Source: a bacterium
GTDB lineage: Bacteria > Pseudomonadota > Alphaproteobacteria > Caulobacterales > Caulobacteraceae
Direction: 5' to 3'
NCBI GenBank assembly: GCA_030824495.1
Contig: JAVBXP010000041.1
Location: 1-41,205, forward strand
Length of the DNA: 41,205 nt
Shown: positions 8,734 through 15,741 of the stretch, piece after piece
How the letters are laid out: each line of letters starts with the position of its first letter
Position numbering within the stretch: position 1 is the stretch's first letter
Notes under the pieces: generated by a model
Seen by the model: only the letters and a program-made list of their open reading frames with translations
The model's database searches: none
Told to the model about the DNA's origin: nothing
Translations under genes and position numbers: made by a program

Positions 8734-10239
8734 ATGGGAAGTGTTGCGGCGTTCGGTCGGCTGACAGCGGCGGCGTGGTCGCTGGCGCGCAATGACGCCT
8801 TGTTGCCGCGGGAACTGGACGCTCTCTATCCGCCCAGCCTCAGCGCCCTGTCCAAGAGCCTGCAGGTCTTCGCCGGACGCCAGGCTCGCGACGGCAGGCC
8901 GGGCGAGCGGCTGGCGCGGTCGTTGGAGAAGCTGGGGCCGGTGGCGATCAAGCTTGGCCAATTGCTCTCGACCCGCGCGGACATCTTTGGGGCTCCGTTC
9001 GCCGAAGACCTGTCGCGGCTGAAGGACAAGCTCGAGCCTTTCCCGACTGACGTGGCGCGGCGTGAGGTCGAGGCGACGCTGGGCCGCCCTGTAGAGGCGC
9101 TGTTCTCGCGGTTCGGCGAGCCGGTGGCGGCGGCCTCGCTGGCCCAGGCCCATGACGCGACCCTGATCGACGGCCGCCGGGTGGCGGTGAAAGTGCTGCG
9201 TCCCGGCATTGAGCGCCGGGTGGCGCAGGACGCTGAGGTGCTGAACCTAGCGGCGCGGATCGCCGAGCGCTGGTCGGTCGCCGCGCGGCGGTTGGAGCCG
9301 CGCGCCTTGGCCGACACGGTCATCCGGGCGACTGAGCTTGAGCTCGACTTCCGGCTGGAGGCGGCTGGCGGCGACGAACTGGCCGAGGTGATGGCCAAGG
9401 ACGGCTACATGTCGGCACCCAAGGTGGTGTGGGACGGGGTCGGCAAGCGGGTCCTGACCCAGGAATGGGCTGCGGGCACGCCGCTGTCGGAGGCCGCCGC
9501 GCTCGAACTGCCGGGCCTGGATCGCCCGGGCCTGGCCGACAACCTGATCCGCGCCTTCCTGGCCCAGGCCCTGGACCACGGCGTTTTCCATGCCGACCTG
9601 CACGAGGGGAACCTGTTCGTGGCCGCTCCGGCCCAGGTGACCGCGGTCGATTTCGGGATCATCGGCCGATTGGCTCCGGCCGAGCGGCGCTATCTGGCGG
9701 AAATTCTCTGGGGGTTCCTGGAGCGCGACTACGAAAAGGTCGCTCAGACCCACTTCGACGCCGGCTACGTGCCGCGCACCCATTCGGTCTCGGCCTTCGC
9801 CCAGGCCCTGCGCGCGGTCGGCGAGCCAGTGTTCGGCCGCGCGGCCAGCGATGTCTCAATGAGCCGGGTGCTGACCCAGCTGTTCGAGATCACCGCCCTG
9901 TTCGACATGCGCCTGCAGCCGCAGCTGGTGCTGCTGCAGAAGACCATGATGACCGTTGAGGGCGTCGCGCGCCGCATCGATCCCGAGCATGACATCTGGC
10001 GGGCCGCCGATCCGGTGGTGCGCCGCTGGATGCTGCGCGAACTCGGCCCCGCCGCCCGCGCCAAGCGCTTCGCCGAGGAAGGTCTGGAGGCGCTGCGCAA
10101 TCTCGCGCGCCTGGTGGAGAACCCTCCGCTGCCGGCGGTGGCCGTGGTCGCGCAGGACAAGGGCTCGCCCTTCGCCTGGTTCGCCATCGGCGCGGCTGTG
10201 TCGGGCCTGGCCTTCCTGCTGGCGGCCTGGGTGTTTTAG
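8734..10239 (+). CDS. ubiB: UbiB-family atypical kinase/ATPase for ubiquinone biosynthesis
   Basis: A 501-residue member of the ABC1/ADCK/UbiB family, needed for ubiquinone biosynthesis and probably for extracting lipid intermediates from the membrane. The UbiB-specific motif KLGQ (73-76) lies in LGPVAIKLGQLLSTRAD, the Ala-rich nucleotide loop VAAASLAQAH is at 131-140, the ATP-binding lysine is Lys153 (VAVKVLRPG), HADLHEGN is at 286-293, and the metal-binding DFG at 306-308. Hydrophobic segments near the C-terminus (from about 476) should anchor it in the inner membrane. It is the second gene of ubiE-ubiB. A long palindromic repeat begins 5 nt after the stop. Confidence 0.95.
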   Translation: MGSVAAFGRLTAAAWSLARNDALLPRELDALYPPSLSALSKSLQVFAGRQARDGRPGERLARSLEKLGPVAIKLGQLLSTRADIFGAPFAEDLSRLKDKLEPFPTDVARREVEATLGRPVEALFSRFGEPVAAASLAQAHDATLIDGRRVAVKVLRPGIERRVAQDAEVLNLAARIAERWSVAARRLEPRALADTVIRATELELDFRLEAAGGDELAEVMAKDGYMSAPKVVWDGVGKRVLTQEWAAGTPLSEAAALELPGLDRPGLADNLIRAFLAQALDHGVFHADLHEGNLFVAAPAQVTAVDFGIIGRLAPAERRYLAEILWGFLERDYEKVAQTHFDAGYVPRTHSVSAFAQALRAVGEPVFGRAASDVSMSRVLTQLFEITALFDMRLQPQLVLLQKTMMTVEGVARRIDPEHDIWRAADPVVRRWMLRELGPAARAKRFAEEGLEALRNLARLVENPPLPAVAVVAQDKGSPFAWFAIGAAVSGLAFLLAAWVF

Positions 10240-10243
10240 CCCC

Positions 10244-10364
10244 ACGCTCGTCATCCTCCGGTCAGCCGCAGGCTGATCCGGGAGACCCAAGCGGGCTAAC
10301 CTGTCCTGCACCTCAGCTTGGGTCCCCCGGATCGTCTTGCAGACGACCGGAGGATGACGAGCGT
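10244..10364. repeat. 121-bp intergenic palindromic repeat
   Basis: The ends are perfect 20-bp inverted arms (10244-10263 and 10345-10364) starting ACGCTCGTCATCC. Inside, the arms remain largely complementary up to ACCCAAGC/GCTTGGGT, giving a hairpin with about 49-nt arms and a short unpaired centre. It lies between the convergent ubiB and GIY-YIG genes, so it can also end transcription from both sides. The CGTCATCC...GGATGACG ends and the GATCCGGG/CCCGGATC core look like a dispersed REP-type family of Caulobacterales and relatives; a second element with similar ends lies at 36751-36858. Confidence 0.8.
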
Positions 10365-10377
10365 TGGGAGGTGAGCT

Positions 10378-10662
10378 TCAGCAGTTCAGCCGGTTGTAGA
10401 GATCATCCCACGTCGGATTGTCGCTCTCGATCAAGTTGATCTTCCACTGCCGCGGCCACTTTTTCAGCCGCTTCTCGCGCCGGATAGCGAGCGCCATGTC
10501 CTCGAACGGCTCCATCCGAACCAGCCGGTGAACACCATATCGTTTGCAGAACTCACTCCCCACGCCCTCTCGGTGCTCGAAAGCGCGCCGTGCGAAATGG
10601 TTCGTCACGCCGATATAGAGCGTGCCGTAGGGCGCGCTCGCGAGGATGTAGATCCCGCCCAC
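10378..10662 (-). CDS. Small GIY-YIG nuclease domain protein
   Basis: A 94-residue stand-alone GIY-YIG domain of the YhbQ/UPF0213 type, related to the UvrC N-terminal nuclease. GIY is at residues 3-5, YIG at 16-18, the conserved arginines at 25-26 are followed by a FEH segment (28-30), and the C-terminal REKRLKKWPRQWKINLIE carries the metal-binding glutamate region, followed by the typical NPTWDDL. I chose the GTG at 10662 because GGAG precedes it by 7 nt and it begins 2 nt after the upstream cupin stop codon; an ATG at 10701 would overlap the cupin gene. It is the last gene of a three-gene operon whose promoter carries a putative LexA box. No target is known for such small proteins. Confidence 0.85.
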   Translation of the reverse strand: MGGIYILASAPYGTLYIGVTNHFARRAFEHREGVGSEFCKRYGVHRLVRMEPFEDMALAIRREKRLKKWPRQWKINLIESDNPTWDDLYNRLNC

Positions 10663-10664
10663 GC

Positions 10665-11171
10665 CTAGTCTCCAGACGCTAGCCGCATCTTCGCGCCCCA
10701 TTCTTCGGCGGTGAGTTCGTCCATGCCGGCGTGGTCCAGCCTCGTCATGCGGTTGTCGTGGAAGACGATGGTCTTGCCGATGGTCGGCATGGCGGCCACC
10801 TCGACGCGGGCGCGTTCTCCGACCGTCAGATAGACGAGATCGACTTCGCCGCTGTTGACGATGCTGTGGACCACGTCATCCGTCGGGAACCCCACATAGT
10901 CTCCGGGGCCAATGGGATGGCTGACGCCGTCCAGGATCACCGCGCCAGAGCCTTCGATCACGAACACCAGCTCCTCCTCCACCAAGTGCGCGTGGGGGAT
11001 GAAGCTCTCCTTGCCCGGCGGGATGCGGATCAGGTTTGCGCCCAGCCGCTTCAGGCCGCTCATATCGCCCAGCCGGACCATGCGCATTTCAGAGGCACGA
11101 TTGAACGGGTGGCGGCCGGGCGGCGCCCGCTCCCAGTCGATATCGCCCGCCCGGATGACGTGGCGGGTCAC
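10665..11171 (-). CDS. Cupin domain protein
   Basis: A 168-residue protein with one double-stranded beta-helix domain. The metal-binding cupin motif 1 is IPPGKESFIPHAHLVEEELVFVIEG (His60, His62, Glu66 or Glu67) and motif 2 is PGDYVGFPTDDVVHSIVN (His102). Such single-domain cupins are often sugar isomerases, dioxygenases or binding proteins; none can be picked here. The tail has the segment PTIGKTIVFHDN. The GTG start at 11171 overlaps the upstream TGA as GTGA, so translation is probably coupled to the lipoprotein gene. The open frame extends upstream to 11237, but that part lies in the previous gene. Confidence 0.85.
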   Translation of the reverse strand: MTRHVIRAGDIDWERAPPGRHPFNRASEMRMVRLGDMSGLKRLGANLIRIPPGKESFIPHAHLVEEELVFVIEGSGAVILDGVSHPIGPGDYVGFPTDDVVHSIVNSGEVDLVYLTVGERARVEVAAMPTIGKTIVFHDNRMTRLDHAGMDELTAEEWGAKMRLASGD

Positions 11172-11695
11172 TCGGCCCGCGCGCTGTCTGAACGCGAAGC
11201 CTGGCGCCGAGCCATGCTCGCCTTCTGCTCTTCCCAATAGGCCGGGCCGTCGTCGGGCTTGAACATGGTGCGTGGCGATCCCGCCTTGGTGACCACCGCA
11301 AAGACGTTGCCCTTGGGATCATAGAGAAGGGTGTCGCCATTGGGCCGGGTGGCGCGCTGGGTCCCCGGCGGCGGACTTTCCACGAAGGCGTGAGCCTTGC
11401 GGACGAAGTCATCCAGGTTCTTGGCGCCGAACGCCTCGCCATTGCGATCAAAGGCGCGCTGGGCGTTTTCCTCGGCCGAACCGCGGCGGCTGGCCGACCA
11501 AATCGGCTTCCCATCAAGTTCGCGGACGGGCTCCTGCGCCGTGTCGTTGGAGCGCGGCGACTGCGTACCAGCAAATTCGCGCCGTTCGGTCGGAGCGTTC
11601 GCCTCATCTTTCTGAGCGACCGCAGAGGGTCGTTCGCAGGCGGCGACCAGGATCAAGGCCAGCCCCATACTCAACGCTATCTTGTGCTTAGCCAC
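11168..11695 (-). CDS. Lipoprotein with a toxin-domain-like C-terminal region
   Basis: A 175-residue predicted lipoprotein: basic N-terminus, hydrophobic core and lipobox VAAC (Cys20), then a polar linker to about residue 75. Residues 78-158 form a compact domain (AQRAFDRNGEAFGAKNLDDFVRKAHAF..., RPNGDTLLYDPKGNVFAVV, GSPRTMFKPDDG). From memory this resembles the short domain at the ends of phage Mu F-like and polymorphic toxin proteins, with KHGxEFG, RxNGDxxRYDP and RTxFxPD blocks, sometimes classed with colicin E5/D-type nucleases. That resemblance is recall, not a search. GTG start with a strong GGGAGGAA 4 nt upstream. It is the first gene of the lipoprotein-cupin-GIY-YIG operon. No recognisable immunity gene is next to it. 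Confidence 0.7.
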   Translation of the reverse strand: MAKHKIALSMGLALILVAACERPSAVAQKDEANAPTERREFAGTQSPRSNDTAQEPVRELDGKPIWSASRRGSAEENAQRAFDRNGEAFGAKNLDDFVRKAHAFVESPPPGTQRATRPNGDTLLYDPKGNVFAVVTKAGSPRTMFKPDDGPAYWEEQKASMARRQASRSDSARAE

Positions 11696-11726
11696 GCTGT
11701 TCCTCCCTCGCCCGGCCAGGTTGTGG

Positions 11727-11760
11727 GAACAAATTAAGAACAGATTGTGAGGTTTGTCCA
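11727..11760 (-). promoter_or_regulatory. Putative LexA (SOS) box over the promoter of the lipoprotein operon
   Basis: GAACAAATTAAGAAC (11727-11741) is an exact GAAC-N7-GAAC, the inverse complement of the alphaproteobacterial LexA box GTTC-N7-GTTC. On the minus strand TGGACA (11755-11760) and TTAATT (11732-11737) are spaced 17 nt apart, so the predicted -10 lies inside the N7 of the box, ideal for repression. The lipoprotein GTG start is 32 nt downstream. coaBC begins 70 nt away on the other strand and could also be affected. Confidence 0.6.
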
Positions 11761-11811
11761 GCGGCCCTGTTTGTCCTAGACCTACAGACCTTCACAGGAG
11801 GGCTTGAGGCC

Positions 11812-13008
11812 TTGTCGGAAAAGCGGATTCTGCTGATCGTCGGGGGCGGGATCGCCGCCTACAAGGCTCTGGAGCTTACGCGGCTGCTGCGCAAGGCGGG
11901 CGTCGGCGTGCGGCCTATCCTCACCCAGGCGGGCGCCCAGTTCGTGACCCCGCTGTCGCTGGCCGCGCTCAGCGAGGACAAGGTCTATTCCGAGCTGTTC
12001 TCCCTGACCGACGAGGCGGAGATGGGCCACATCGAGCTGTCGCGCTCGGCCGACCTCGTGGTGGTGGTCCCAGCCACCGCTGACCTGATGGCCAAGGCCG
12101 CGAACGGCCACGCCAACGACCTGGCCTCCACCACCTTGCTCGCCACCGACAAGCCGGTGCTGATGGCGCCGGCCATGAACGTGCGCATGTGGGAGCATGC
12201 CGCCACCCGTCGCAACCTGGCGACCCTGAAGGGCGACGGGGTGCTGTTCGTCGGCCCTGACGAGGGCGCCATGGCTTGCGGCGAGTTCGGGTTCGGCCGG
12301 ATGGCCGAGCCGGCGGTGATTTTCGAGGCGATCATGGCCGCCTTGGCCGGGCCGGCGGCGCGGCCGCTGGCGGGCAAGCGCGCCATTGTCACGGCGGGAC
12401 CAACCGCCGAGCCCATCGATCCCGTGCGCCTGCTGACCAACCGCTCCAGCGGCAAGCAAGGGTTCGCCATCGCCAAGGCCCTGGCGGATCTGGGCGCCGA
12501 GGTGACCCTGGTCGCGGGGCCGGTTTCAGTCCCGACCCCGGTCGGGGTGACCCGGGTGGACGTGGAGACCGCGCGCCAGATGTTGGCGGCGTGCGAGGCG
12601 GCGCTGCCGGCCGATATCGCCGTCTGCGTGGCGGCGGTGTCCGATTGGCGGCCTGAGACTGCAGCCGGGACCAAGATGAAGAAGGGCGCCGATGGTCCAC
12701 CGACCATCAGCCTGGTCGAAAATCCTGACATCTTGGCGACGCTGTCGCAGGCAGGCGCCCGGCGGCCGAAGCTGGTGGTCGGCTTCGCGGCCGAGACCAA
12801 TGACGTCGAGACCTACGCCCAGGCCAAGCTCGCCCGGAAGGGTTGTGACTGGATCGTCGCCAACGACGTCAGCATCGCCGGAACCATGGGCGGCGATGAT
12901 AACGCGGTGGCAATTGTGAGCGGCCAGGGAATCGAGCGCTGGGACCGGGTCGCCAAGACCGAGGTTGCGCGCAAGCTGGCGGCGCGAATGGCGCAGGCGC
13001 TGGCCTAG
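11812..13008 (+). CDS. coaBC: Bifunctional phosphopantothenoylcysteine decarboxylase/phosphopantothenate-cysteine ligase
   Basis: A 398-residue fusion enzyme for two steps of coenzyme A synthesis. The N-terminal CoaC flavoprotein half has GGGIAAYKALE (11-21), catalytic His73 in MGHIELSRSADLVVVVPATA, the PAMN motif (120-123) and Cys156 in ACGEFGFGRM. The CoaB half begins near 182 with GKRAIVTAGPTAEPIDPVRLLTNRSSGKQG and continues through KMKKGADGP and VGFAAET. The length matches the family. The start is TTG at 11812 with AGGAGG about 10 nt upstream. It is divergent from the putative SOS-controlled operon and converges on the unknown gene at 13013 with a 4-bp gap. Confidence 0.96.
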   Translation: MSEKRILLIVGGGIAAYKALELTRLLRKAGVGVRPILTQAGAQFVTPLSLAALSEDKVYSELFSLTDEAEMGHIELSRSADLVVVVPATADLMAKAANGHANDLASTTLLATDKPVLMAPAMNVRMWEHAATRRNLATLKGDGVLFVGPDEGAMACGEFGFGRMAEPAVIFEAIMAALAGPAARPLAGKRAIVTAGPTAEPIDPVRLLTNRSSGKQGFAIAKALADLGAEVTLVAGPVSVPTPVGVTRVDVETARQMLAACEAALPADIAVCVAAVSDWRPETAAGTKMKKGADGPPTISLVENPDILATLSQAGARRPKLVVGFAAETNDVETYAQAKLARKGCDWIVANDVSIAGTMGGDDNAVAIVSGQGIERWDRVAKTEVARKLAARMAQALA

Positions 13009-13012
13009 GCGC

Positions 13013-13522
13013 TCAGCTGGCGATCCGGGTTTCCAGGGCGTTCAGCAGCAACAGCGTGCGGCGCACGAGGTCGCAGGTCTTCAAATGCAGGGTGTCGATC
13101 GACGGTTGCTGCCGGAGCGCCACGGCTTTCGGTGTGCGCGCCGCGTTCGGGATCGCGAACAGGCCCATTCCCAGCCGCTCCAGGCTCGCCTGGGCGAGGC
13201 TTTGCAGCACGGCTTGACGCATGTCAGCCAGGGTCCGGACATCCGCCGTCAGCACCGAGATTTCGTTTGAGAAGTCCTTCAGCATTGGAGCTACGCGCGC
13301 CGCCGCGTCCAAGGCCTCGAGCCTGGCCGCCAGGCTGTCTTGGCCGCTGACGCCGCCGACGAGCCCGGCGCAGCGCTCGAGGAACAGCTCCAGAAACGTC
13401 CAGGTTTCAACGAATGTGCCGAGCGCATGATAGTCCGGCGCCGCCGTCTCCGCCGCGCTGTACCTGGGCGTGGAGGCCATGCCGCGGGAGCGGCCCTGGC
13501 CCAGCACTTCGGCGGTGCTCAT
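13013..13522 (-). CDS. Conserved hypothetical helical protein
   Basis: A 169-residue soluble protein I do not recognise. It has no signal peptide, membrane segment or cysteine cluster (only two cysteines), and is rich in Ala, Leu and Glu with long predicted helices, for example FVETWTFLELFLERCAGL, and a C-terminal LKTCDLVRRTLLLLNALETR helix. The ATG at 13522 is preceded by GGGGAA at a good distance. It lies 13 bp downstream of a secreted cytochrome c gene on the same strand and is likely co-transcribed with it, but nothing in it suggests an electron-transfer role. Confidence 0.7.
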   Translation of the reverse strand: MSTAEVLGQGRSRGMASTPRYSAAETAAPDYHALGTFVETWTFLELFLERCAGLVGGVSGQDSLAARLEALDAAARVAPMLKDFSNEISVLTADVRTLADMRQAVLQSLAQASLERLGMGLFAIPNAARTPKAVALRQQPSIDTLHLKTCDLVRRTLLLLNALETRIAS

Positions 13523-13535
13523 GCTGCTTCCCCGT

Positions 13536-13919
13536 CTATTTTGCCTGTGTCGAAAGATAGCTGATGATCGCGGCGCGCTGAGCCGCGTCCGGCACGCCGA
13601 CCATCATCTTGGTGCCGGGCACGACGGTCGTCGGCTTGGCCAGGTACTTGTCCAGGTTGGCGGTGGTCCAGGTCAGGCCCGAGGCTTTCAGCGCCGGGCT
13701 GAAGGCGTAACCGGGCACGGCCGCTGCCTTGGAACCTACGATGCCCTTCAGCGCAGGCCCCATCTTCGCCGCGCCAGGAGCGATGGTGTGACAAGTCGCG
13801 CAGCGTTGCTGGAACAGCGTTTCGCCTTGGGTGGGCGCGGCCAGGGCCGCCGAACCGGCGCAGGCTCCCGCGACCAGGGCGCTGAGGGCGAGCAGGTGAC
13901 GAGATGACGTGTGGGACAC
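13536..13919 (-). CDS. Secreted class I cytochrome c
   Basis: A 127-residue precursor: signal peptide to about residue 28 (SRHLLALSALVAGACAGSAALA), then a single-heme domain with CATCH at 40-44. The likely axial ligand is Met105 or Met106 in PGTKMMVGVP, and the C-terminal helix is AAQRAAIISYLSTQ. The layout (MGPALKGIVGSKA...YLAKPTTVVPGTKM) is that of soluble cytochromes of the c2/mitochondrial type, which shuttle electrons in the periplasm. I chose the GTG at 13919 because GGAGGAA lies 4 nt before it and it gives a proper signal peptide; the frame stays open to 14027 without signal-like sequence. A gene for an unknown helical protein follows by 13 bp. Confidence 0.88.
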   Translation of the reverse strand: MSHTSSRHLLALSALVAGACAGSAALAAPTQGETLFQQRCATCHTIAPGAAKMGPALKGIVGSKAAAVPGYAFSPALKASGLTWTTANLDKYLAKPTTVVPGTKMMVGVPDAAQRAAIISYLSTQAK

Positions 13920-14253
13920 AGGGTTCCTCCGGGATATGCGGGAACCCTGGCAGTTCCCGAATGAAGCACGGGTGAATGATGTGCCCATCCTGCGCCCGGC
14001 GATAGTCGCAGATAGACCCTTCGCCATGCCGTCCCGATACGCCGCGGAGCCATACGCGGCCCGGCGGTGTGATTGGCGAGTTACCCTGGCTCGTCATGGC
14101 GGCCCTCGAGTGGCTGGCGACAGCGTCACTAAGCAAGACGTCCGGCTGCTGGGAAACCACATCAGTACGGTGATTGAGGGCGCGGCCTGCTAGCGGCGTG
14201 GCCTTCGCCCGGCGAGCGCGTTATGTCGAAGCCAAAGACGAGGCCGCACACAA
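13920..14253. other. 334-bp divergent intergenic region, cytochrome c / glcD
   Basis: This gap separates the divergent cytochrome c and glcD genes, so it must hold two promoters. I see no convincing -35/-10 pair, hairpin, repeat or RNA gene, and the possible short reading frames in it look random. The base composition is like its surroundings. Confidence 0.5.
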
Positions 14254-15741
14254 ATGTTGATGCCCACTCCTGATCCTGGGCTGCTCGCCCGGCGGGCTGA
14301 GTTCGTCTCGGCCCTGCGCGCGATCGTGCCTGGCGAGGGGGTCATCAGCGAGGATGCTCAGCTTGCCGCCTATGAGTGCGATGGCCTGACCGCCTATCGC
14401 CAGCGCCCGATGATCGTGGTGCTGCCCGATACGGTCGATCAGGTCAGCGCGGTGTTGGCCTATTGCCATCGCGAGGGGCTGAAGGTCGTGCCGCGCGGGT
14501 CCGGCACCTCGCTGTCGGGCGGGGCGCTGCCCCTGGCCGACGGGATTATCCTCGGCCTGGGGAAGTTCAATCGCATCCTCGATGTCGACTACGAGAACCG
14601 CTGCGCGGTGGTCCAGCCGGGCGTGACCAACCTGGCCGTGACCCATGCGGTGATGGGCGAGGGCTTCTACTACGCCCCAGATCCCTCCAGTCAGATCGCC
14701 TGCTCGATCGGCGGCAACGTCGCGGAGAACGCGGGCGGGGTGCATTGCCTGAAGTACGGCATGACCACCAACAACCTGCTGGGCGTCCAGCTTGTGCTGA
14801 TCGACGGGACGGTGATGCGGCTGGGCGGAAAGCACCTCGATCCGGCGGCGCTGGATCTGCTGGGCGTGGTCTGCGGATCCGAAGGCCTGCTGGGCGTGGT
14901 GACCGAGGTGACGGTTCGCATTCTGCAGGCGCCGGAGACTCAGCGCGCCCTGCTGATGGGTTTTGCTGAGGTCGAGGCCGCCGGCGCCTGCGTGGCGGCG
15001 GTGATCGCCGCCGGGATCATCCCGGCCGGCATGGAGATGATGGACCGCCTGGCGATCCAAGCCGCCGAGGCCTTCGTCAAGGTCGGCTATCCACTGGACG
15101 TGGAGGCTCTGCTGATCATCGAACTAGACGGCCCGCCGGCCGAGGTCGATCACCTGATCGAGGTGGTGCGCGACATCGGCGAGGGCTGCGGCGCGACCTA
15201 TCTGCGGGTCTCGATGAACGAGGATGAGCGCAAGGGCTTCTGGGCTGGGCGCAAGGCGGCGTTCCCGGCGGTGGGGCGGATCTCGCCGGACTATTACTGC
15301 ATGGACGGCACCATCCCGCGCGCGACCCTGCCCAAGGTGCTGCGGCGGATGAATGAGCTGGCCGAAGAATGCGGCCTGCGGATCGCCAATGTCTTCCATG
15401 CCGGCGACGGCAACCTGCACCCGCTGATCCTCTATGACGCCGACAAGCCGGGTGAACTGCACCGGGCCGAGGAGCTGGGCGCGGCGATCCTGACCCTGTG
15501 CGTCGAGGTCGGCGGCGTGCTGACCGGCGAGCATGGGGTGGGCGTCGAGAAGCGGGACCTGATGGAGGTGCAGTTCGGACCGGCCGACCTGGACCAGCAG
15601 CAGCGGCTGAAGTGCGCCTTCGATGACGATGGCCTGCTCAATCCTGGCAAGGTGTTCCCCAAGCTCTGCCGCTGCGCCGAGCTTGGCCGCGTCCATATCC
15701 ACGGCGGCAAGGTCCGCTTTCCTGAACTCGATCGGTTTTGA
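14254..15741 (+). CDS. glcD: Glycolate oxidase FAD-linked subunit GlcD
   Basis: A 495-residue FAD-dependent oxidoreductase of the PCMH/VAO type. The FAD-binding domain has VVLPDTVDQVSAVLAYC, the characteristic PRGSGTSLSGGALPLADG, and SIGGNVAENAGGVHCLKYGMT; the C-terminal substrate domain has FHAGDGNLHPLILYD and ends with GGVLTGEHGVGVEKRDLM and LLNPGKVFP, all typical of GlcD and the related D-lactate dehydrogenases. With GlcE and GlcF it oxidises glycolate to glyoxylate and passes electrons to the membrane chain. The ATG at 14254 is used; an ATG two codons later is possible. It is the first gene of glcDEF, and its stop overlaps the glcE start. Confidence 0.92.
   Translation: MLMPTPDPGLLARRAEFVSALRAIVPGEGVISEDAQLAAYECDGLTAYRQRPMIVVLPDTVDQVSAVLAYCHREGLKVVPRGSGTSLSGGALPLADGIILGLGKFNRILDVDYENRCAVVQPGVTNLAVTHAVMGEGFYYAPDPSSQIACSIGGNVAENAGGVHCLKYGMTTNNLLGVQLVLIDGTVMRLGGKHLDPAALDLLGVVCGSEGLLGVVTEVTVRILQAPETQRALLMGFAEVEAAGACVAAVIAAGIIPAGMEMMDRLAIQAAEAFVKVGYPLDVEALLIIELDGPPAEVDHLIEVVRDIGEGCGATYLRVSMNEDERKGFWAGRKAAFPAVGRISPDYYCMDGTIPRATLPKVLRRMNELAEECGLRIANVFHAGDGNLHPLILYDADKPGELHRAEELGAAILTLCVEVGGVLTGEHGVGVEKRDLMEVQFGPADLDQQQRLKCAFDDDGLLNPGKVFPKLCRCAELGRVHIHGGKVRFPELDRF

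Noticed and set aside
10665..11237. Cupin gene starting at 11237
   Set aside because: The extra 22 residues lie inside the lipoprotein gene, whereas GTG at 11171 makes a clean GTGA junction and the expected cupin length.
13909..14193. A 94-residue plus-strand frame in the cytochrome c/glcD gap
   Set aside because: No ribosome-binding site, no recognisable sequence and overlap with the cytochrome start; looks random.
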